Assembly (NCBI RefSeq): GCF_024626475.1
Contig: NZ_JANKHH010000007.1
Span: 372,001-436,000, forward strand
DNA from: Parerythrobacter lacustris
GTDB lineage: Bacteria; Pseudomonadota; Alphaproteobacteria; Sphingomonadales; Sphingomonadaceae
DNA length: 64,000 bases
Reading direction: 5' to 3'
Shown in pieces: positions 42,798 to 53,300 of the stretch. The notes beneath the pieces are model-generated. The model did no database searches. It was not told where the DNA came from and saw nothing but the letters and a program-made list of their open reading frames with translations. The position numbers and the translations under genes are program-made. How positions within the stretch are numbered: position 1 is the first letter of the stretch; each line of letters starts with the position of its first letter.

Positions 42798-45650
42798 TCA
42801 CTCCGGCTCGGGACCTGTCCGGGGCAAGACGCGAATCTCGACCGCGCCATCGTTCGTCAGGAAGCTCTCCGCCGCGGCGCGGATCATTTCGGGCGTCACG
42901 CGCAGCGTGCCATCCTTGCCGGCCAGGAACCGGTCGATCTCGTGCGGCTTGCTTTGCGCGCGGTCGACCAGCGACAGCCAGCCGCCATTCGATTTGAGCG
43001 CATTGTCGAATTGCTCGAGCAGTGGTCGCCGCGCGCGTTCGAGCGTGTCAGGATCGGTTGCCTCGCTGCGCAAACGCTCGACGACTTGCTGCATTGCTGC
43101 GCGGGCATCGTCGACCTTGCCCACATCGAGCGAAGCGGTGAGCGAGAAGGTGCCGTAGCCCGGATAGATCGATGACTGGGAACTGCCCGCGTCGGGAGAA
43201 TACGCCTGGCCGAGCCGCTCGCGCAGCTCATCCTGCAGTTCCAGTTGCGCGATCCGCTCGAGCAGTTCCATGGTCAGATACAGTTCCAGGTCGCTGTCGT
43301 CGGTGGTCGGCCAGATCAGTCGCAACATTGCCTGGTCGGGTTCGCCGCGATGAGGGATGGTACGCAAGGAACGGTCGGCGGTGAATCGTCGATCGCGGTT
43401 CCCGGCGCGTGGCAGAAAATCGCCTTCTCGGGACGGCAAGGCCCCGAGGGTTCGCGCTACCAGGTCGATCGCGGTCGCCTCGTCGAAGTCGCCGACCAAG
43501 GTCAGTTCGATCGCGCCGCTTGCCAGCCGATCGCCGATGGCGGCCTCCAGATCGTCGAAGCTTTGCGCGGCAACAGTCTCTTCGCTCTGGAGGGAAAAGC
43601 GCGGGTCGTTGTCCGAAAGGATTCCGCCAATGGCGCTCGAATAGGCCGCTGCCGGAGTGGCATCGAGCGTCTTGTAGAAATTGGCGACCGTCTGGCGGAA
43701 CCGCGATTCGCCCTCGGGCCGGTATCCGGGATCGGAGAGCAGGGCGGCCAGCAGCTGAAGCTGCAACTCGAGATCGCGAGGCGTAGTTGTGCCGCCGGCG
43801 CTGAAACTGTCCGCTGCGGATCCGAAACCGAAGCTGACCGTTCGCCCCGCAAGGATCGTCGCCAGCTCGTCTTGCGAGTGCGCGCCCAATCCTCCGGCGG
43901 TAAGGAAATTGACCATCGCGGTGGCGTTGGGGTTCTGTCTGGTGTCGAGCAGCGAGCCGCCGTCGAGGTGCATCCGGAAGGATATCCGGTCCTTGCTCAA
44001 TGCTGTGGTCTTCAAATTGAGCCGCACCCCATTGGCAAAACTGACGGCACGCAAGCCGATCCGTTCATCGATCCGATCCGATGCGACGGCGCCCTGAGGA
44101 CCAAACCGGGTGTAGGCGAACGGCATGGCCGCGATCTCTTCGGGCGCGACCATGGGACGGGCGACCGCCGCATTCCACGCATCGCGCAAGGCACGCTCGC
44201 CGCCCTCCGGTGCCGCGCGTCCGCGAAACCGGATCAGGGGATCGGCCAGTGTTGCTGCATCATCGAGCAATGCCGCCAGCACCTGCTCGGGAGTGATCGT
44301 GCCTGCAAAGCTTTCGAAGCGCGCGAGGCTTGCTTCGGGAGTGGACGGCACAAGCTCGTCTTCGATCAATGCCAACGCACTGTTCACCAACGCGGCGTTG
44401 GTGCGTGTTTCGGCCGAAGCGACCGAATTTTCGAGCGCGGTGCGGGTCGTTGCGAGCTGTTCGGCCACCTCGCTTGGGCTGAAGCCGTAAGCCAAGGCGG
44501 TGCGCAGCGTATCGGCTGCCGCATCGAGACCGCGCTGCCACCCGCCATCGATCGTGTTTACGGTGAGGTTCGTGGTCCGCGCGTCCTCGAACACATCGCC
44601 CGTGCCGAAACCGGCGGAGCGGAACGGCGGATCGGCTTGCGCAGCAAGGCGCGCGAGCCGCCGATTGACTATGTCGTAGCCGAGCGAGCGGATCAGGTTG
44701 TCGCGCCGGGTCGCAATAGAGTCCGATCTTTCCTGCCAAGGGGCAAGACGCGAGACGGTGACCGCTTCGGACAGCGCTGGATCGAGAAAAATGTCGGTTA
44801 CCCCGCCACGGGCGAGATCGATCGGACCGATGTCTGGCTCGGCGGGCATGGGTGCTGGCCGCCAGTCCGCGAAATGCCGATTGATCGCGCTTACGGCCGC
44901 CTCGGCAGGATAGTCCCCCACGACCACCAGGACGGCATTGGCCGGAACATATTCACGCGCATAGAACCCGCGCAAATCGGCATCGGTCGCACCCTCGAGA
45001 ACTTCAGGGAGACCGATGGGCAACCGCTGTGTATGAAGCGCGCCGGGGGCGGCGAAGTCGAGCCGGTCGATCAATTCCTTTAGCGCATAGGTGTTCCGGT
45101 CGCGCCGCTCGGCAAGGATGACGCCGCGCTCGCGATCGATCGCCTCGGGCGAGAGCGTCAGTTCGCTTGCGGTCTCGCGCATCAGCATCAGCGCGGTGTC
45201 GAGCAGGGCCGGTTCGTTGCGCGGCAGGTCGAGCTTGTAGGTCGTCGCCTCGAAACCCGTAGAGGCGTTGGTGTCCGCCCCGAACGCGAGCCCCTCGCGC
45301 TCAAGCAGCTTGATCATTTCCCCCTCGGGAATGCGCTTCGAGCCGTTGAACGCCATGTGCTCGACGAAATGCGCAAGGCCGCGCTCGCTCTCGGTCTCTG
45401 ACAGCGATCCCGATCCGATGTGCAGTCTGACCAAGGCGGTGCCTTCGGGCCGGTCGTTCGTCCGCACGATGTAGCGCATCCCGTTGTCCAGCCGGCCGAA
45501 AACGAATCCCGGATCGGGCTCGATGTCGCTCGTTTCGAAGGGCCAGACTGGGGCATCGGAGCCAGCCGCTTCCGGCGGCTCCCCGGCATAGGCCGGGGCA
45601 GCAAATGACAGGCCAACAAGCAGGGCGACCGCGAAGGGTGTAAACCGCAT
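42798..45650 (-). CDS. Exported M16 family metallopeptidase
   Basis: 950 residues from ATG 45650. A signal peptide (FTPFAVALLVGLSFAAPAYA) is followed by an M16 (insulinase/pitrilysin) tandem. The zinc motif HFVEH is at 94-98, with the downstream Glu expected after ~75 residues in the ERGVILAE block; the second half is a degenerate M16 domain with the R/Y substrate clamp (LGQAYSPDAGSS). Such periplasmic peptidases degrade peptides or process secreted proteins. It sits between purC and purS on the same strand, an unusual place in the purine cluster. Confidence 0.9.
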   Translation of the reverse strand: MRFTPFAVALLVGLSFAAPAYAGEPPEAAGSDAPVWPFETSDIEPDPGFVFGRLDNGMRYIVRTNDRPEGTALVRLHIGSGSLSETESERGLAHFVEHMAFNGSKRIPEGEMIKLLEREGLAFGADTNASTGFEATTYKLDLPRNEPALLDTALMLMRETASELTLSPEAIDRERGVILAERRDRNTYALKELIDRLDFAAPGALHTQRLPIGLPEVLEGATDADLRGFYAREYVPANAVLVVVGDYPAEAAVSAINRHFADWRPAPMPAEPDIGPIDLARGGVTDIFLDPALSEAVTVSRLAPWQERSDSIATRRDNLIRSLGYDIVNRRLARLAAQADPPFRSAGFGTGDVFEDARTTNLTVNTIDGGWQRGLDAAADTLRTALAYGFSPSEVAEQLATTRTALENSVASAETRTNAALVNSALALIEDELVPSTPEASLARFESFAGTITPEQVLAALLDDAATLADPLIRFRGRAAPEGGERALRDAWNAAVARPMVAPEEIAAMPFAYTRFGPQGAVASDRIDERIGLRAVSFANGVRLNLKTTALSKDRISFRMHLDGGSLLDTRQNPNATAMVNFLTAGGLGAHSQDELATILAGRTVSFGFGSAADSFSAGGTTTPRDLELQLQLLAALLSDPGYRPEGESRFRQTVANFYKTLDATPAAAYSSAIGGILSDNDPRFSLQSEETVAAQSFDDLEAAIGDRLASGAIELTLVGDFDEATAIDLVARTLGALPSREGDFLPRAGNRDRRFTADRSLRTIPHRGEPDQAMLRLIWPTTDDSDLELYLTMELLERIAQLELQDELRERLGQAYSPDAGSSQSSIYPGYGTFSLTASLDVGKVDDARAAMQQVVERLRSEATDPDTLERARRPLLEQFDNALKSNGGWLSLVDRAQSKPHEIDRFLAGKDGTLRVTPEMIRAAAESFLTNDGAVEIRVLPRTGPEPE

Positions 45651-45693
45651 CCCGCAGGTCCGGAGCCCGGAGCGTTGCGATGGCACGGTCGGA

Positions 45694-46494
45694 CTACTTC
45701 TTTTTCGGTGTGGTGCGCAGCTTGCCGCGATGGGCGTTGAGGTCGAACACTTCGCCCGGACCGCTGTTTTCACCGTCGAGCAGACCCAGACGGCGCGCTA
45801 CTTCCTGATAGGCCTGTTCCTCGCCGCCCAGGTCGCGGCGGAAGCGGTCCTTGTCGAGCTTTTCGCCGGTCTTCATGTCCCACAGGCGGCAGCCGTCGGG
45901 GCTGATCTCGTCGGCGAGGATGATGCGGCTGTAATCCTGGTCGTAGATACGCCCGAACTCGAGCTTGAAGTCGACCAGGCGGATATCGATCGATGCGAAC
46001 ATGCCGCACAGAAAGTCGTTGATACGGATCGCCATGCTGGCGATATCCTGCATCTCCTCGGGGCCGGCCCAGTTGAAGCAGGCAATGTGCTCCTCGGCGA
46101 TCAGCGGATCGCCCAGCGCATCGTCCTTGTAGTAATACTCGATCAGCGTGTGCGGCAGCGGCTCACCTTCTTCGAGGCCGAGGCGGGTGCAGATCGACCC
46201 GGCCGCGACATTGCGCACGACCACCTCGATCGGGATGATCTCGACCTGACGCACCAGCTGTTCGCGCATGTTGAGGCGGCGGATGAAGTGGGTCGGGATG
46301 CCAATATGCGACAGGCGGGTGAAGACGAACTCGCTGATGCGGTTGTTGATCACGCCCTTGCCGTTTATCGTGCCCTTCTTCTGCGCGTTGAAGGCGGTCG
46401 CATCATCCTTGAAATACTGGATGATGGTGCCCGGTTCGGGGCCCTCATAGAGGATCTTGGCCTTGCCTTCGTAGATCTGGCGGCGACGCGACAT
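45694..46494 (-). CDS. purC: Phosphoribosylaminoimidazole-succinocarboxamide synthase
   Basis: 266 residues from ATG 46494. SAICAR synthetase: [68 protein letters not shown], and DFKLEFGRI. It converts CAIR and Asp to SAICAR in purine synthesis. The leader carries a strong stem (see 46523-46562). Transcription toward M16, purS and purQ fits a purine operon interrupted by the peptidase. Confidence 0.94.
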   Translation of the reverse strand: MSRRRQIYEGKAKILYEGPEPGTIIQYFKDDATAFNAQKKGTINGKGVINNRISEFVFTRLSHIGIPTHFIRRLNMREQLVRQVEIIPIEVVVRNVAAGSICTRLGLEEGEPLPHTLIEYYYKDDALGDPLIAEEHIACFNWAGPEEMQDIASMAIRINDFLCGMFASIDIRLVDFKLEFGRIYDQDYSRIILADEISPDGCRLWDMKTGEKLDKDRFRRDLGGEEQAYQEVARRLGLLDGENSGPGEVFDLNAHRGKLRTTPKKK

Positions 46495-46522
46495 ACGCAA
46501 AAAACTCCGGAGAAAACACGTG

Positions 46523-46562
46523 GCCCCGGCCTGCAAAGCCAATTGCTTCGCTGCGCCGGGGC
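46523..46562 (-). promoter_or_regulatory. Stem-loop in the purC leader
   Basis: On the minus strand an 8-base perfect stem, GCCCCGGC with GCCGGGGC, encloses a 24-base loop containing a second short stem (GAAGCAATTGGCTTTG). It ends about 28 bases before the purC ATG. A CTCCGGAG palindrome with a T run lies between it and the start. It could attenuate or stabilise the purC message; no known riboswitch class is recognised. Confidence 0.45.
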
Positions 46563-46661
46563 TGTGCCTCGCCAATACAGCGATTGGGGCGCGATAGCAA
46601 TTGCCACGCCTGCAGCGGCTGGCTAGCGCATGCGAATGACGGTGGAGATGCGCAGGCTTTG

Positions 46662-47543
46662 ATGCGGAGTCCGGTTCTTGCCATGATCGCCCTGGCGATC
46701 GTGTCCTGTGGCCCGGCGGCGGAGTCGGACGCGCTCAGCGAGTGCCGGATTGCAGGCTTCGCCACGATCGAGCGCGACATCCGCCTGCGGATCGATCCGC
46801 GCGAACCGGGCGAGGCGATCAAAGTTCCCGAGCCGGCGCAGGAAGCCACCAAGGCTGCGATCCGGGCGGCGCTGTCGGCCTTCCCGCCGGATGTAGCTGA
46901 GGCGGTCGGCTGTGGGGAAACCCTCGACGGCACCTACCGCCTTGACGATATCGAAGGGCGCGAGCTCTATCTGACGCGCGCACAGTTCCCGCTCGGGCGC
47001 GATATCTATGTCGCGGTGGCCTATGATCCGGTGAGCAAGACCGCAGGCGCCGCGCAGGCGTTTGAGGCCGACTGGACCGAAAGTTTCGGTTTCGACGGTT
47101 TCGGCAAGCCGCCGGTGTTCCGCATCGAACAACCGGTCGAGGATGGGCCGGAGATGCTCGTCTTCGCCGAACGCGCGCATAACGGCGATGTCTACAACGC
47201 GATCGTCGAGCGCTATTTCGAGGTCGGGGCGGATCATGTGCTGCGGCAGGTCATGGCGGTCGAGAGCCGCGCGGCAATGCCCGGGACGCCCGACTACACC
47301 CTCCGCAGTTTCGAGGGCGGTCCGGGTGGCACGCTGCTGGTGACGGTCGAACGCGGCATAGAAGGCGGCGAACTCGAGCCGCAAGGCAGCTACCGACTGA
47401 TCCGCAGCAAGCCCGGCGAAGTGTTCCGGGTGGCTGGCGCAAAGGCAGAGCAGGGCGTGCCTCTGGCCGGTATCGTCACCTTCTGCGGGACGCGCGAGAG
47501 TATCGAGGAATTCATGCAGAAGGGCTGCGCCTTCTACTATTGA
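46662..47543 (+). CDS. Lipoprotein, hypothetical
   Basis: 293 residues from ATG 46662. Signal [14 protein letters not shown] with lipobox IVSC (Cys at about residue 16). The mature part is beta-rich ([27 protein letters not shown]) with further Cys residues at GCGETL and near the end ([15 protein letters not shown]). No family recognised. The frame extends to 46584 without a better start. The gene is 27 bases before the SDR gene. Confidence 0.68.
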   Translation: MRSPVLAMIALAIVSCGPAAESDALSECRIAGFATIERDIRLRIDPREPGEAIKVPEPAQEATKAAIRAALSAFPPDVAEAVGCGETLDGTYRLDDIEGRELYLTRAQFPLGRDIYVAVAYDPVSKTAGAAQAFEADWTESFGFDGFGKPPVFRIEQPVEDGPEMLVFAERAHNGDVYNAIVERYFEVGADHVLRQVMAVESRAAMPGTPDYTLRSFEGGPGGTLLVTVERGIEGGELEPQGSYRLIRSKPGEVFRVAGAKAEQGVPLAGIVTFCGTRESIEEFMQKGCAFYY

Positions 47544-47570
47544 TCCCCGCACGATGGAGAGGAAAAGCCA

Positions 47571-48470
47571 ATGGAAATCGACAGGCTGATGTTTCGCGAC
47601 GGGCTGATGCAGGGCCAGCGGATCCTCGTCACCGGCGGGGGGACCGGGCTGGGGCGCGAGATGAGCGAGGCGTTCCTCAAGCTCGGGGCCGAAGTCCACA
47701 TTTGCGGGAGGCGGCAGGCCAAGCTGGACGAAACTGCCGCTGAACTGATGGCGCGCCACGGCGGCAAGGTGACCGGCCACGCCTGCGACATCCGCGATGC
47801 CGACGCGGTCCACGCGATGATCGACGCGATCTGGGCCGAAGGCGGGGCATTGACCGGGGTGGTCAACAATGCGGCGGGCAATTTCGTCAGCCGGACCGAA
47901 GACCTGTCGGTCAATGGCTTCAACGCGATTGCCGATATTGTGTTTCGCGGCAGCTTCTACGTCACGCTCGATTTGGGCAAGCGGTTGATCGCGGAGGGCA
48001 AGGGGGCGAGTTTCCTCTCGATCCTCACCACCTGGGTATGGAACGGCGGACCTTTCGTGGTCCCGTCCGCCATGTCGAAATCGGCGATCAACACAATGAC
48101 ACAAAGCCTCGCGGTGGAATGGGGGCGCTATGGAATGCGCTTCAATGCCATCGCGCCCGGCCTGTTCCCGACCGACGGGATGAGCGCGCGGCTTTCGCCC
48201 GGCGGGCAGGGGGGCAATTCGGCGGACCGGATGAACCCGATGGGCCGCCACGGTGAAATGCACGAACTGGCCAATCTCGCGGTGTTCCTGATGGGGCCGG
48301 GCGCGGAATGGGTGAACGGCCAGACCATCGCGATCGACGGGGCGGGCTATCAGGCCAACAGCGGCAATTTCTACCAGGCGCTCGCCCCGCTGGGCGATGC
48401 CGAATGGGAACAGATGCGCGCGATGATCAAGGGCACGAACGCCAGGGACAAGGCGGAGCGTTCGACCTGA
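47571..48470 (+). CDS. SDR oxidoreductase, 2,4-dienoyl-CoA reductase-like
   Basis: 299 residues. Cofactor motif LVTGGGTGLGREM at about 19-31, NNAAGNF, and an active-site region VVPSAMSKSAINTMTQSLA, in which the usual Y-x3-K is replaced by S-x3-K. This is the form of mitochondrial/peroxisomal dienoyl-CoA reductases (DECR), and MRFNAIAPG resembles them too. It likely acts on unsaturated fatty acyl-CoA. Its convergent neighbour is an acyl-CoA synthetase, which supports a fatty-acid role. Length is longer than in ordinary SDRs. Confidence 0.85.
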   Translation: MEIDRLMFRDGLMQGQRILVTGGGTGLGREMSEAFLKLGAEVHICGRRQAKLDETAAELMARHGGKVTGHACDIRDADAVHAMIDAIWAEGGALTGVVNNAAGNFVSRTEDLSVNGFNAIADIVFRGSFYVTLDLGKRLIAEGKGASFLSILTTWVWNGGPFVVPSAMSKSAINTMTQSLAVEWGRYGMRFNAIAPGLFPTDGMSARLSPGGQGGNSADRMNPMGRHGEMHELANLAVFLMGPGAEWVNGQTIAIDGAGYQANSGNFYQALAPLGDAEWEQMRAMIKGTNARDKAERST

Positions 48471-48476
48471 CCCCGG

Positions 48477-50105
48477 TCAGGCGGCGGCTTCTTCCGCCAG
48501 CCGCTGCGCGGTCCGGTAATCGGGCTTGCCATTGTTGAGCCGCAGGCTTTCTTGCGTGAAGACATAAAGCCGCGGCACCTTGTAGCTTGCCAGCGCAGCA
48601 CGGACATGGGCGTCGAGCGCGGCATCGCCTGTCTCGCAGCCCTCGCGCAGCAGCACCACCGCCGCGATCTTGCGCCCGAAGCGCGGATCGGGGATGCCCA
48701 CCACGCGCACGTCGGCGACATCGCCATGCGCTTGCAATGCGGCCTCGACTTCCTCCGGGAAGACCTTCTCGCCGCCGGTGTTGATGCACATATTGTCGCG
48801 CCCGATGAAGGCGAGCGAGCCATCCTCGCGCCAGTGTGCGCGGTCCCCGGTGATCAGGTAGCGTTGCCCGCCGACCACGGGGAAGGTCTCCGCGTTCTTG
48901 CGGTCTTCCCCGAGATAGCCGAGCGGCAGCGGGCCGGTGCGGGCGACCATGCCGACCGCGCCGCTACCCGGCGGGATCAGTTCAAGATCGTCGCTCAACA
49001 AGACGATATCCCGTCCGGGGAACTGCGAGAAATGGCCTCCGCCGGTGGTGCCGGCGATGGTGGTGATGGTGACCGCTGTGCCGCCGCTCTCGCTCGATCC
49101 GAGCGTGTCGACGATTGCCATCATCGGATTGACCGCTACCAGCCGTTCCTTGACCGAGAGCGAAAACACCGCGCCCGAAGAGGTCATCGCCTTGAGGCTC
49201 GCAATCGCCTCCGCCGCATCGGCGCGTGCCTCGAGGCAATCGGCGAGCGGCATAGAGAACGCATCGCCGACCATCACCAGCGTGCGCGCCCGGTGTTTGA
49301 CAACTGCATCGATTGCGGCATCGGGGTCGAACTTCGTTCCGGGCAGAGTCGCCAGCGTGCCGCCGCGCAGCAGGTGGATCATCGCGCCGAACTGGCCGGT
49401 GCCATGCATCAGCGGACACAGTAGCAGCATGGGGGCGGAAGACTCCGCGTGATCGGGCGGCAACGCCGCCGCGCGCTCGACATGGTCTTCAAGCGTGTAG
49501 ACGATCTCCGGCGGCTGGCCGAGCTGGGTCGGCCAGTGAGCGATCTGGAACGCCTGCCACGCCTCGGCAAAAGGCCACATCACCGCCTTGGGCATGCCGG
49601 TGGTCCCGCCGGTCGCCATGTAGAACATTTCGTCGGGATCGGGATGCGGTGCGTAACCTTCGGGCAGCGGCGTGCGGCACAATTCCTGCCATGCCGCTGC
49701 GTCCGGATCGGCGACCAGAACGTGCGCCAGGCCCTGAGCGTCGGCCGCCTGTGCGCGTTCGGCAAATTCGGGATCGACGAACAGCGCCTTGAGATCGAAG
49801 CGGGTGAAGATGTCGCCCAGCTCGTTGGCGAGATAGTGGTAGTTCACATTGACCGGCCGGACGCCTGCCTTGGCGCAGCCGAAATAGGCGAGTACATATT
49901 CGGGCGAGTTGCGCTGCATCTGTCCCGCCGCGTCTCCCGGTTTGAGCCCGCGCGCGATCAGCCCTGCCGCAATCCCATCGGTGATCCGGTCGAACGCCTG
50001 CCAGTCGATCACCCGGTCGCCGTGCAGCAATGCCGGGCGACCCGGCTCAATTCCGGACGCCAGCGCCTTGAGCGCGACGCCGAAGTTCTCTCCCCGCCAT
50101 GTCAT
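48477..50105 (-). CDS. Acyl-CoA synthetase (AMP-forming)
   Basis: 542 residues, ANL superfamily. The AMP-binding loop is YMATGGTTGMPKAVMW, then LGSSESGGTAVT (motif with T/S-G-E position), ITGDRAHWREDGSLAFIGRD and NTGGEKVFPEEVE; the final Lys in LNNGKPDYR is the catalytic Lys of the C-terminal domain. These features mark an acyl-CoA synthetase, with fatty acid or cholate-like substrates possible. It lies 6 bases from the convergent SDR stop. Confidence 0.9.
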   Translation of the reverse strand: MTWRGENFGVALKALASGIEPGRPALLHGDRVIDWQAFDRITDGIAAGLIARGLKPGDAAGQMQRNSPEYVLAYFGCAKAGVRPVNVNYHYLANELGDIFTRFDLKALFVDPEFAERAQAADAQGLAHVLVADPDAAAWQELCRTPLPEGYAPHPDPDEMFYMATGGTTGMPKAVMWPFAEAWQAFQIAHWPTQLGQPPEIVYTLEDHVERAAALPPDHAESSAPMLLLCPLMHGTGQFGAMIHLLRGGTLATLPGTKFDPDAAIDAVVKHRARTLVMVGDAFSMPLADCLEARADAAEAIASLKAMTSSGAVFSLSVKERLVAVNPMMAIVDTLGSSESGGTAVTITTIAGTTGGGHFSQFPGRDIVLLSDDLELIPPGSGAVGMVARTGPLPLGYLGEDRKNAETFPVVGGQRYLITGDRAHWREDGSLAFIGRDNMCINTGGEKVFPEEVEAALQAHGDVADVRVVGIPDPRFGRKIAAVVLLREGCETGDAALDAHVRAALASYKVPRLYVFTQESLRLNNGKPDYRTAQRLAEEAAA

Positions 50106-50163
50106 GCGGCGAGACTAGCGCAAAGCGCGGCTGCGCCTAGTGCCAATTTTCAAGGATCGGGAG

Positions 50164-50239
50164 TGGTGCCTCGGGGCGGATTCGAACCACCGACACCGCG
50201 ATTTTCAGTCGCGTGCTCTACCAACTGAGCTACCGAGGC
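50164..50239 (-). tRNA. tRNA-Phe (anticodon GAA)
   Basis: The reverse complement folds as a standard tRNA: acceptor GCCTCGG with CCGAGGC, D arm with AGCTCAGTTGGTAGAGC, anticodon stem CGCGA with TCGCG around CTGAAAA (anticodon GAA), and T loop GTTCGAATC. A is the discriminator and CCA is encoded (50164-50166). The tRNA-Phe next to the yacG side of the infA operon is a known alphaproteobacterial order. Confidence 0.95.
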
Positions 50240-50346
50240 ATACACGGCGCGGGCTGGCAGCGGGGCCGCCCGGCGGTTGGAAGCGCGCCTATGGCGAAGC
50301 CGGACGGGCTTGGCAAGGGGGGATTCGGCACGCGGCGCCGACTCCG

Positions 50347-53300
50347 TCAGCGAACGCCGGCATCTCCGATCAATTCGAATGGCGCCCACGCGCTGGGGTG
50401 GGCGAAGGTGGCGTCGTAGCCGTCTGCCAGTTTGCCGTCCGCCGATCTATCGTCGCGGATTTCGTGCATCGCGGCGGTGAAGGCTTCGGCCCGGCTCATC
50501 GCGGCATCGTCGCGTGCCAGTTCGATCGTTCGCACCGTCAGTCGTGCCGCGACATCGTCGCGCACCGGCCAGTGCGATGCCAGAAGATTGCTCGCCCCGG
50601 CGTAGAAAAACGCCCGTGCGAGTCCTGAAAGGCCGGGTGCCCCGGCGCTGCCGTCGCCCGCAGCCGTGTTGCACGCCGAAAGGATCACCCAGTCGGCCCC
50701 AATGCGCATCTGAGCCACCTCGCTCGCGGTGAGATAGCCGTCATCGTAGGAATCGCCGGTCACAGGAGGGCTGAAAACAAGCCCGGGCTCACCGCTGCCG
50801 TCGGCCTCGCCCGCAGTCAGGCCGTGGGTTGCAAGTGCGAGAACGGAGAGCGCCGCAAGGTCGCTTTCCTTGAACCGGCTCTCGGTTGCGTTGGCACCGA
50901 GGTTCAAAGCGTTGCGGTCGGCGCCGAAAGCGCGCGCCATCGCGGTCAGTTCGACCTCGGTACCGGGCAGGCGCGCGAGCGAGCGCAGCTTGGCGACATT
51001 GGCTATGCCGCCTTCATCACCGTCTCGCCGCAAGATCGATGCCGCAGTCAGCCCGCTCCCACTGCGCTGGCCGCGGCTCCTGGTCTGCGCCGCGCCGTCG
51101 AGCACGGGATCGCCGAACCCGCGGAACTCTTCAGAGCGGTCCGCTGCGCTGGCAAAGCGGCGCTGATACGCGAGCGTCTGGAGCGAGGGGATGCGGACGA
51201 GATTTGCGTCCCCGGCAAGCCACGGGGTCCGCCGAAGTGCGGCGGGATCGTCGTCACGACCTTCCGGCTCGCCGGTGACCAGAATGCCGAGCGGGAGCGA
51301 GCCAAGCGATCCGCCCGCAGCCACGAACAGGTGCCGCTTACCGGCGAAGTTGCGCTCCAGCGGCATCAGCAGTTCGGAGTACAGCCGATAAGCGGTGTCG
51401 CGGTCGAACCCGTTGCGGCCGCCGTCGACCGCGCTTTCCCACTCGCGCTGTTCGCGGCCATCGACCTCGACATTGGCACCGCTGAACCACAGCAGGCGAC
51501 GAACCGCTGCGTCGACCTCGCCGACGGTCAGTGCGCTGCGGTGCCACTCGACGCCTTCCGTCGTCAGCACCATGCTGTGCGTGCCGCCCGCGCTGGGGAT
51601 CAGCATCAGCACCGCTTCGTCTTCGCGCAAGACGGCACGGGCATCGTCGAGCGAAAGCGGTTCGGGGCGGATCAGTTTGAAATAGTCCGGCGCGGCCTCG
51701 GCAAGCTGGAGGTTGATCGCGCGGTATTCTTCCGACAGCGCATCGACCAATTCGAATTCACGGCGCCGCTCGATCTCTTCGCGGGTGCTGCCGGGCAGTT
51801 CGAAACTTCGGTCCTTCGCTTCGACGCCCTCGTAAGGGGCCAGCATCTCGAGCAGTTCGCGCCGCCGTGCGATGAGATCGGCGGTTTGCGGATCGCTGTT
51901 GAAATCGGCCTTGTCGGCCATGGCATAGGCCAGCGACAACGACGTGCCGTCGGTCAGCGCATCCTGCACCGCGGCAAAGGCCACGTCGCGGGCTTCGCTG
52001 CGCCGGGCGGGCTCCTTGGCGGCAAATGCCCAGGCAGCATCGGCGGCCTCGAGAAATGTGCCGTTCCAGCCGATGATCCGCGCGAGGTTCGTCTCGCTGC
52101 GCACCGAACCCACTTGCGACTGGCGGAAGCGGCGGAAATCCTCGGCGCGGGATTTTGCGACCTCGTAAGCAAGGTGCGCCTGCGCAGGATCGGCGAGATA
52201 GCGTTGCACGGTGAGCGCTTCGATGCCGCGGAAGCGATTGGAATAGTCGCTCGGGTAGGACAACCCGGCGAGCATCGATGCCTCGCTCGACACTCGCGTT
52301 TCCGACAGCACCCGATCGGCCTCGGCATATCGTCCGGTTTCGACCAGCGTCACCGCATGACTGAGCGCAAGATTGTCCGCATAGGGGAGCCCCTGCGCAC
52401 GCGCAGCCGATACAAGCTGCGCGTAATACGGTTCGACCTCGGCATATTTGCCGAGAACCAATCCCGCTTCCGCCACATCCTGGGTGACCGTTTGCAGCTT
52501 TTGCGACTTGGCAAAGTCGGTCCCCGCCTGTTCGTACACCGCGATAAGGTCGGGCCCGATGGCAAAATCGCATTCGGCGAAGGCGAGTTTGACCTCGGGG
52601 GTGATGGCGAAGGTCCGTGGATCGACCGGGGCATTGCCATAGCAGGTGTTCAGTTCGCGCTCGAGTGCGGGGAGCGCGGCGAGCGCCGTCATCTCGGGGT
52701 TTGCGGATGGGTCCGCACCGCCAAGTGCCGATCGGAAAGCCGCAAGCTGTGCGGTTGCACCTTGCCCTTCTAGCAGCGTCAGGCCTTCGAGCGCCGCCGG
52801 GTGTGCGGCGATGTCGGTGCACGCAGGCGCATCAGTGCAGGCCGCGCGGGCGAGCGCAAGGTATTCACCAGCCTTGGTTGTATCGCCGATGGCGAAATGG
52901 TCTGCCACGGTAAGCAGCAGAACACGCAGCGTGAGCGGATGGTCACTCGGAACGGCGGCCGAAAGATTGCGCACCATGGCCTGGGCAAACGAAGCCGCAC
53001 CCTTGGGATTACCCATCTCGAGGTTCTGGTAACGATAGCTGACCGACCAGTTGTATGCGGAAATCTTGCCGTTCTCTTCCATCGCCTGCACGATGGGCGT
53101 GACGATGGCAGCGTCTTCCGCCCGACCCTGTCGGCGCAGCAGATCCTCGAGCATCGCAAGCTGGTAGCTTCCGTTGTCCTGCAATCCGTCGCCCTCGATC
53201 GGTGGGCCCTGGACCTGTTCGATCGCGATCAGGGAAAGATAATGCCGCAGGACGTTTTCGAACCGGCCCTGCCGCGCCGTGGGCATGGCGCGAAACGCCT

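Noticed and set aside
43245-45083. A 612-codon plus-strand frame inside the M16 peptidase
   Set aside because: Antisense shadow; the minus-strand peptidase has signal peptide, HFVEH and full-length homology pattern.
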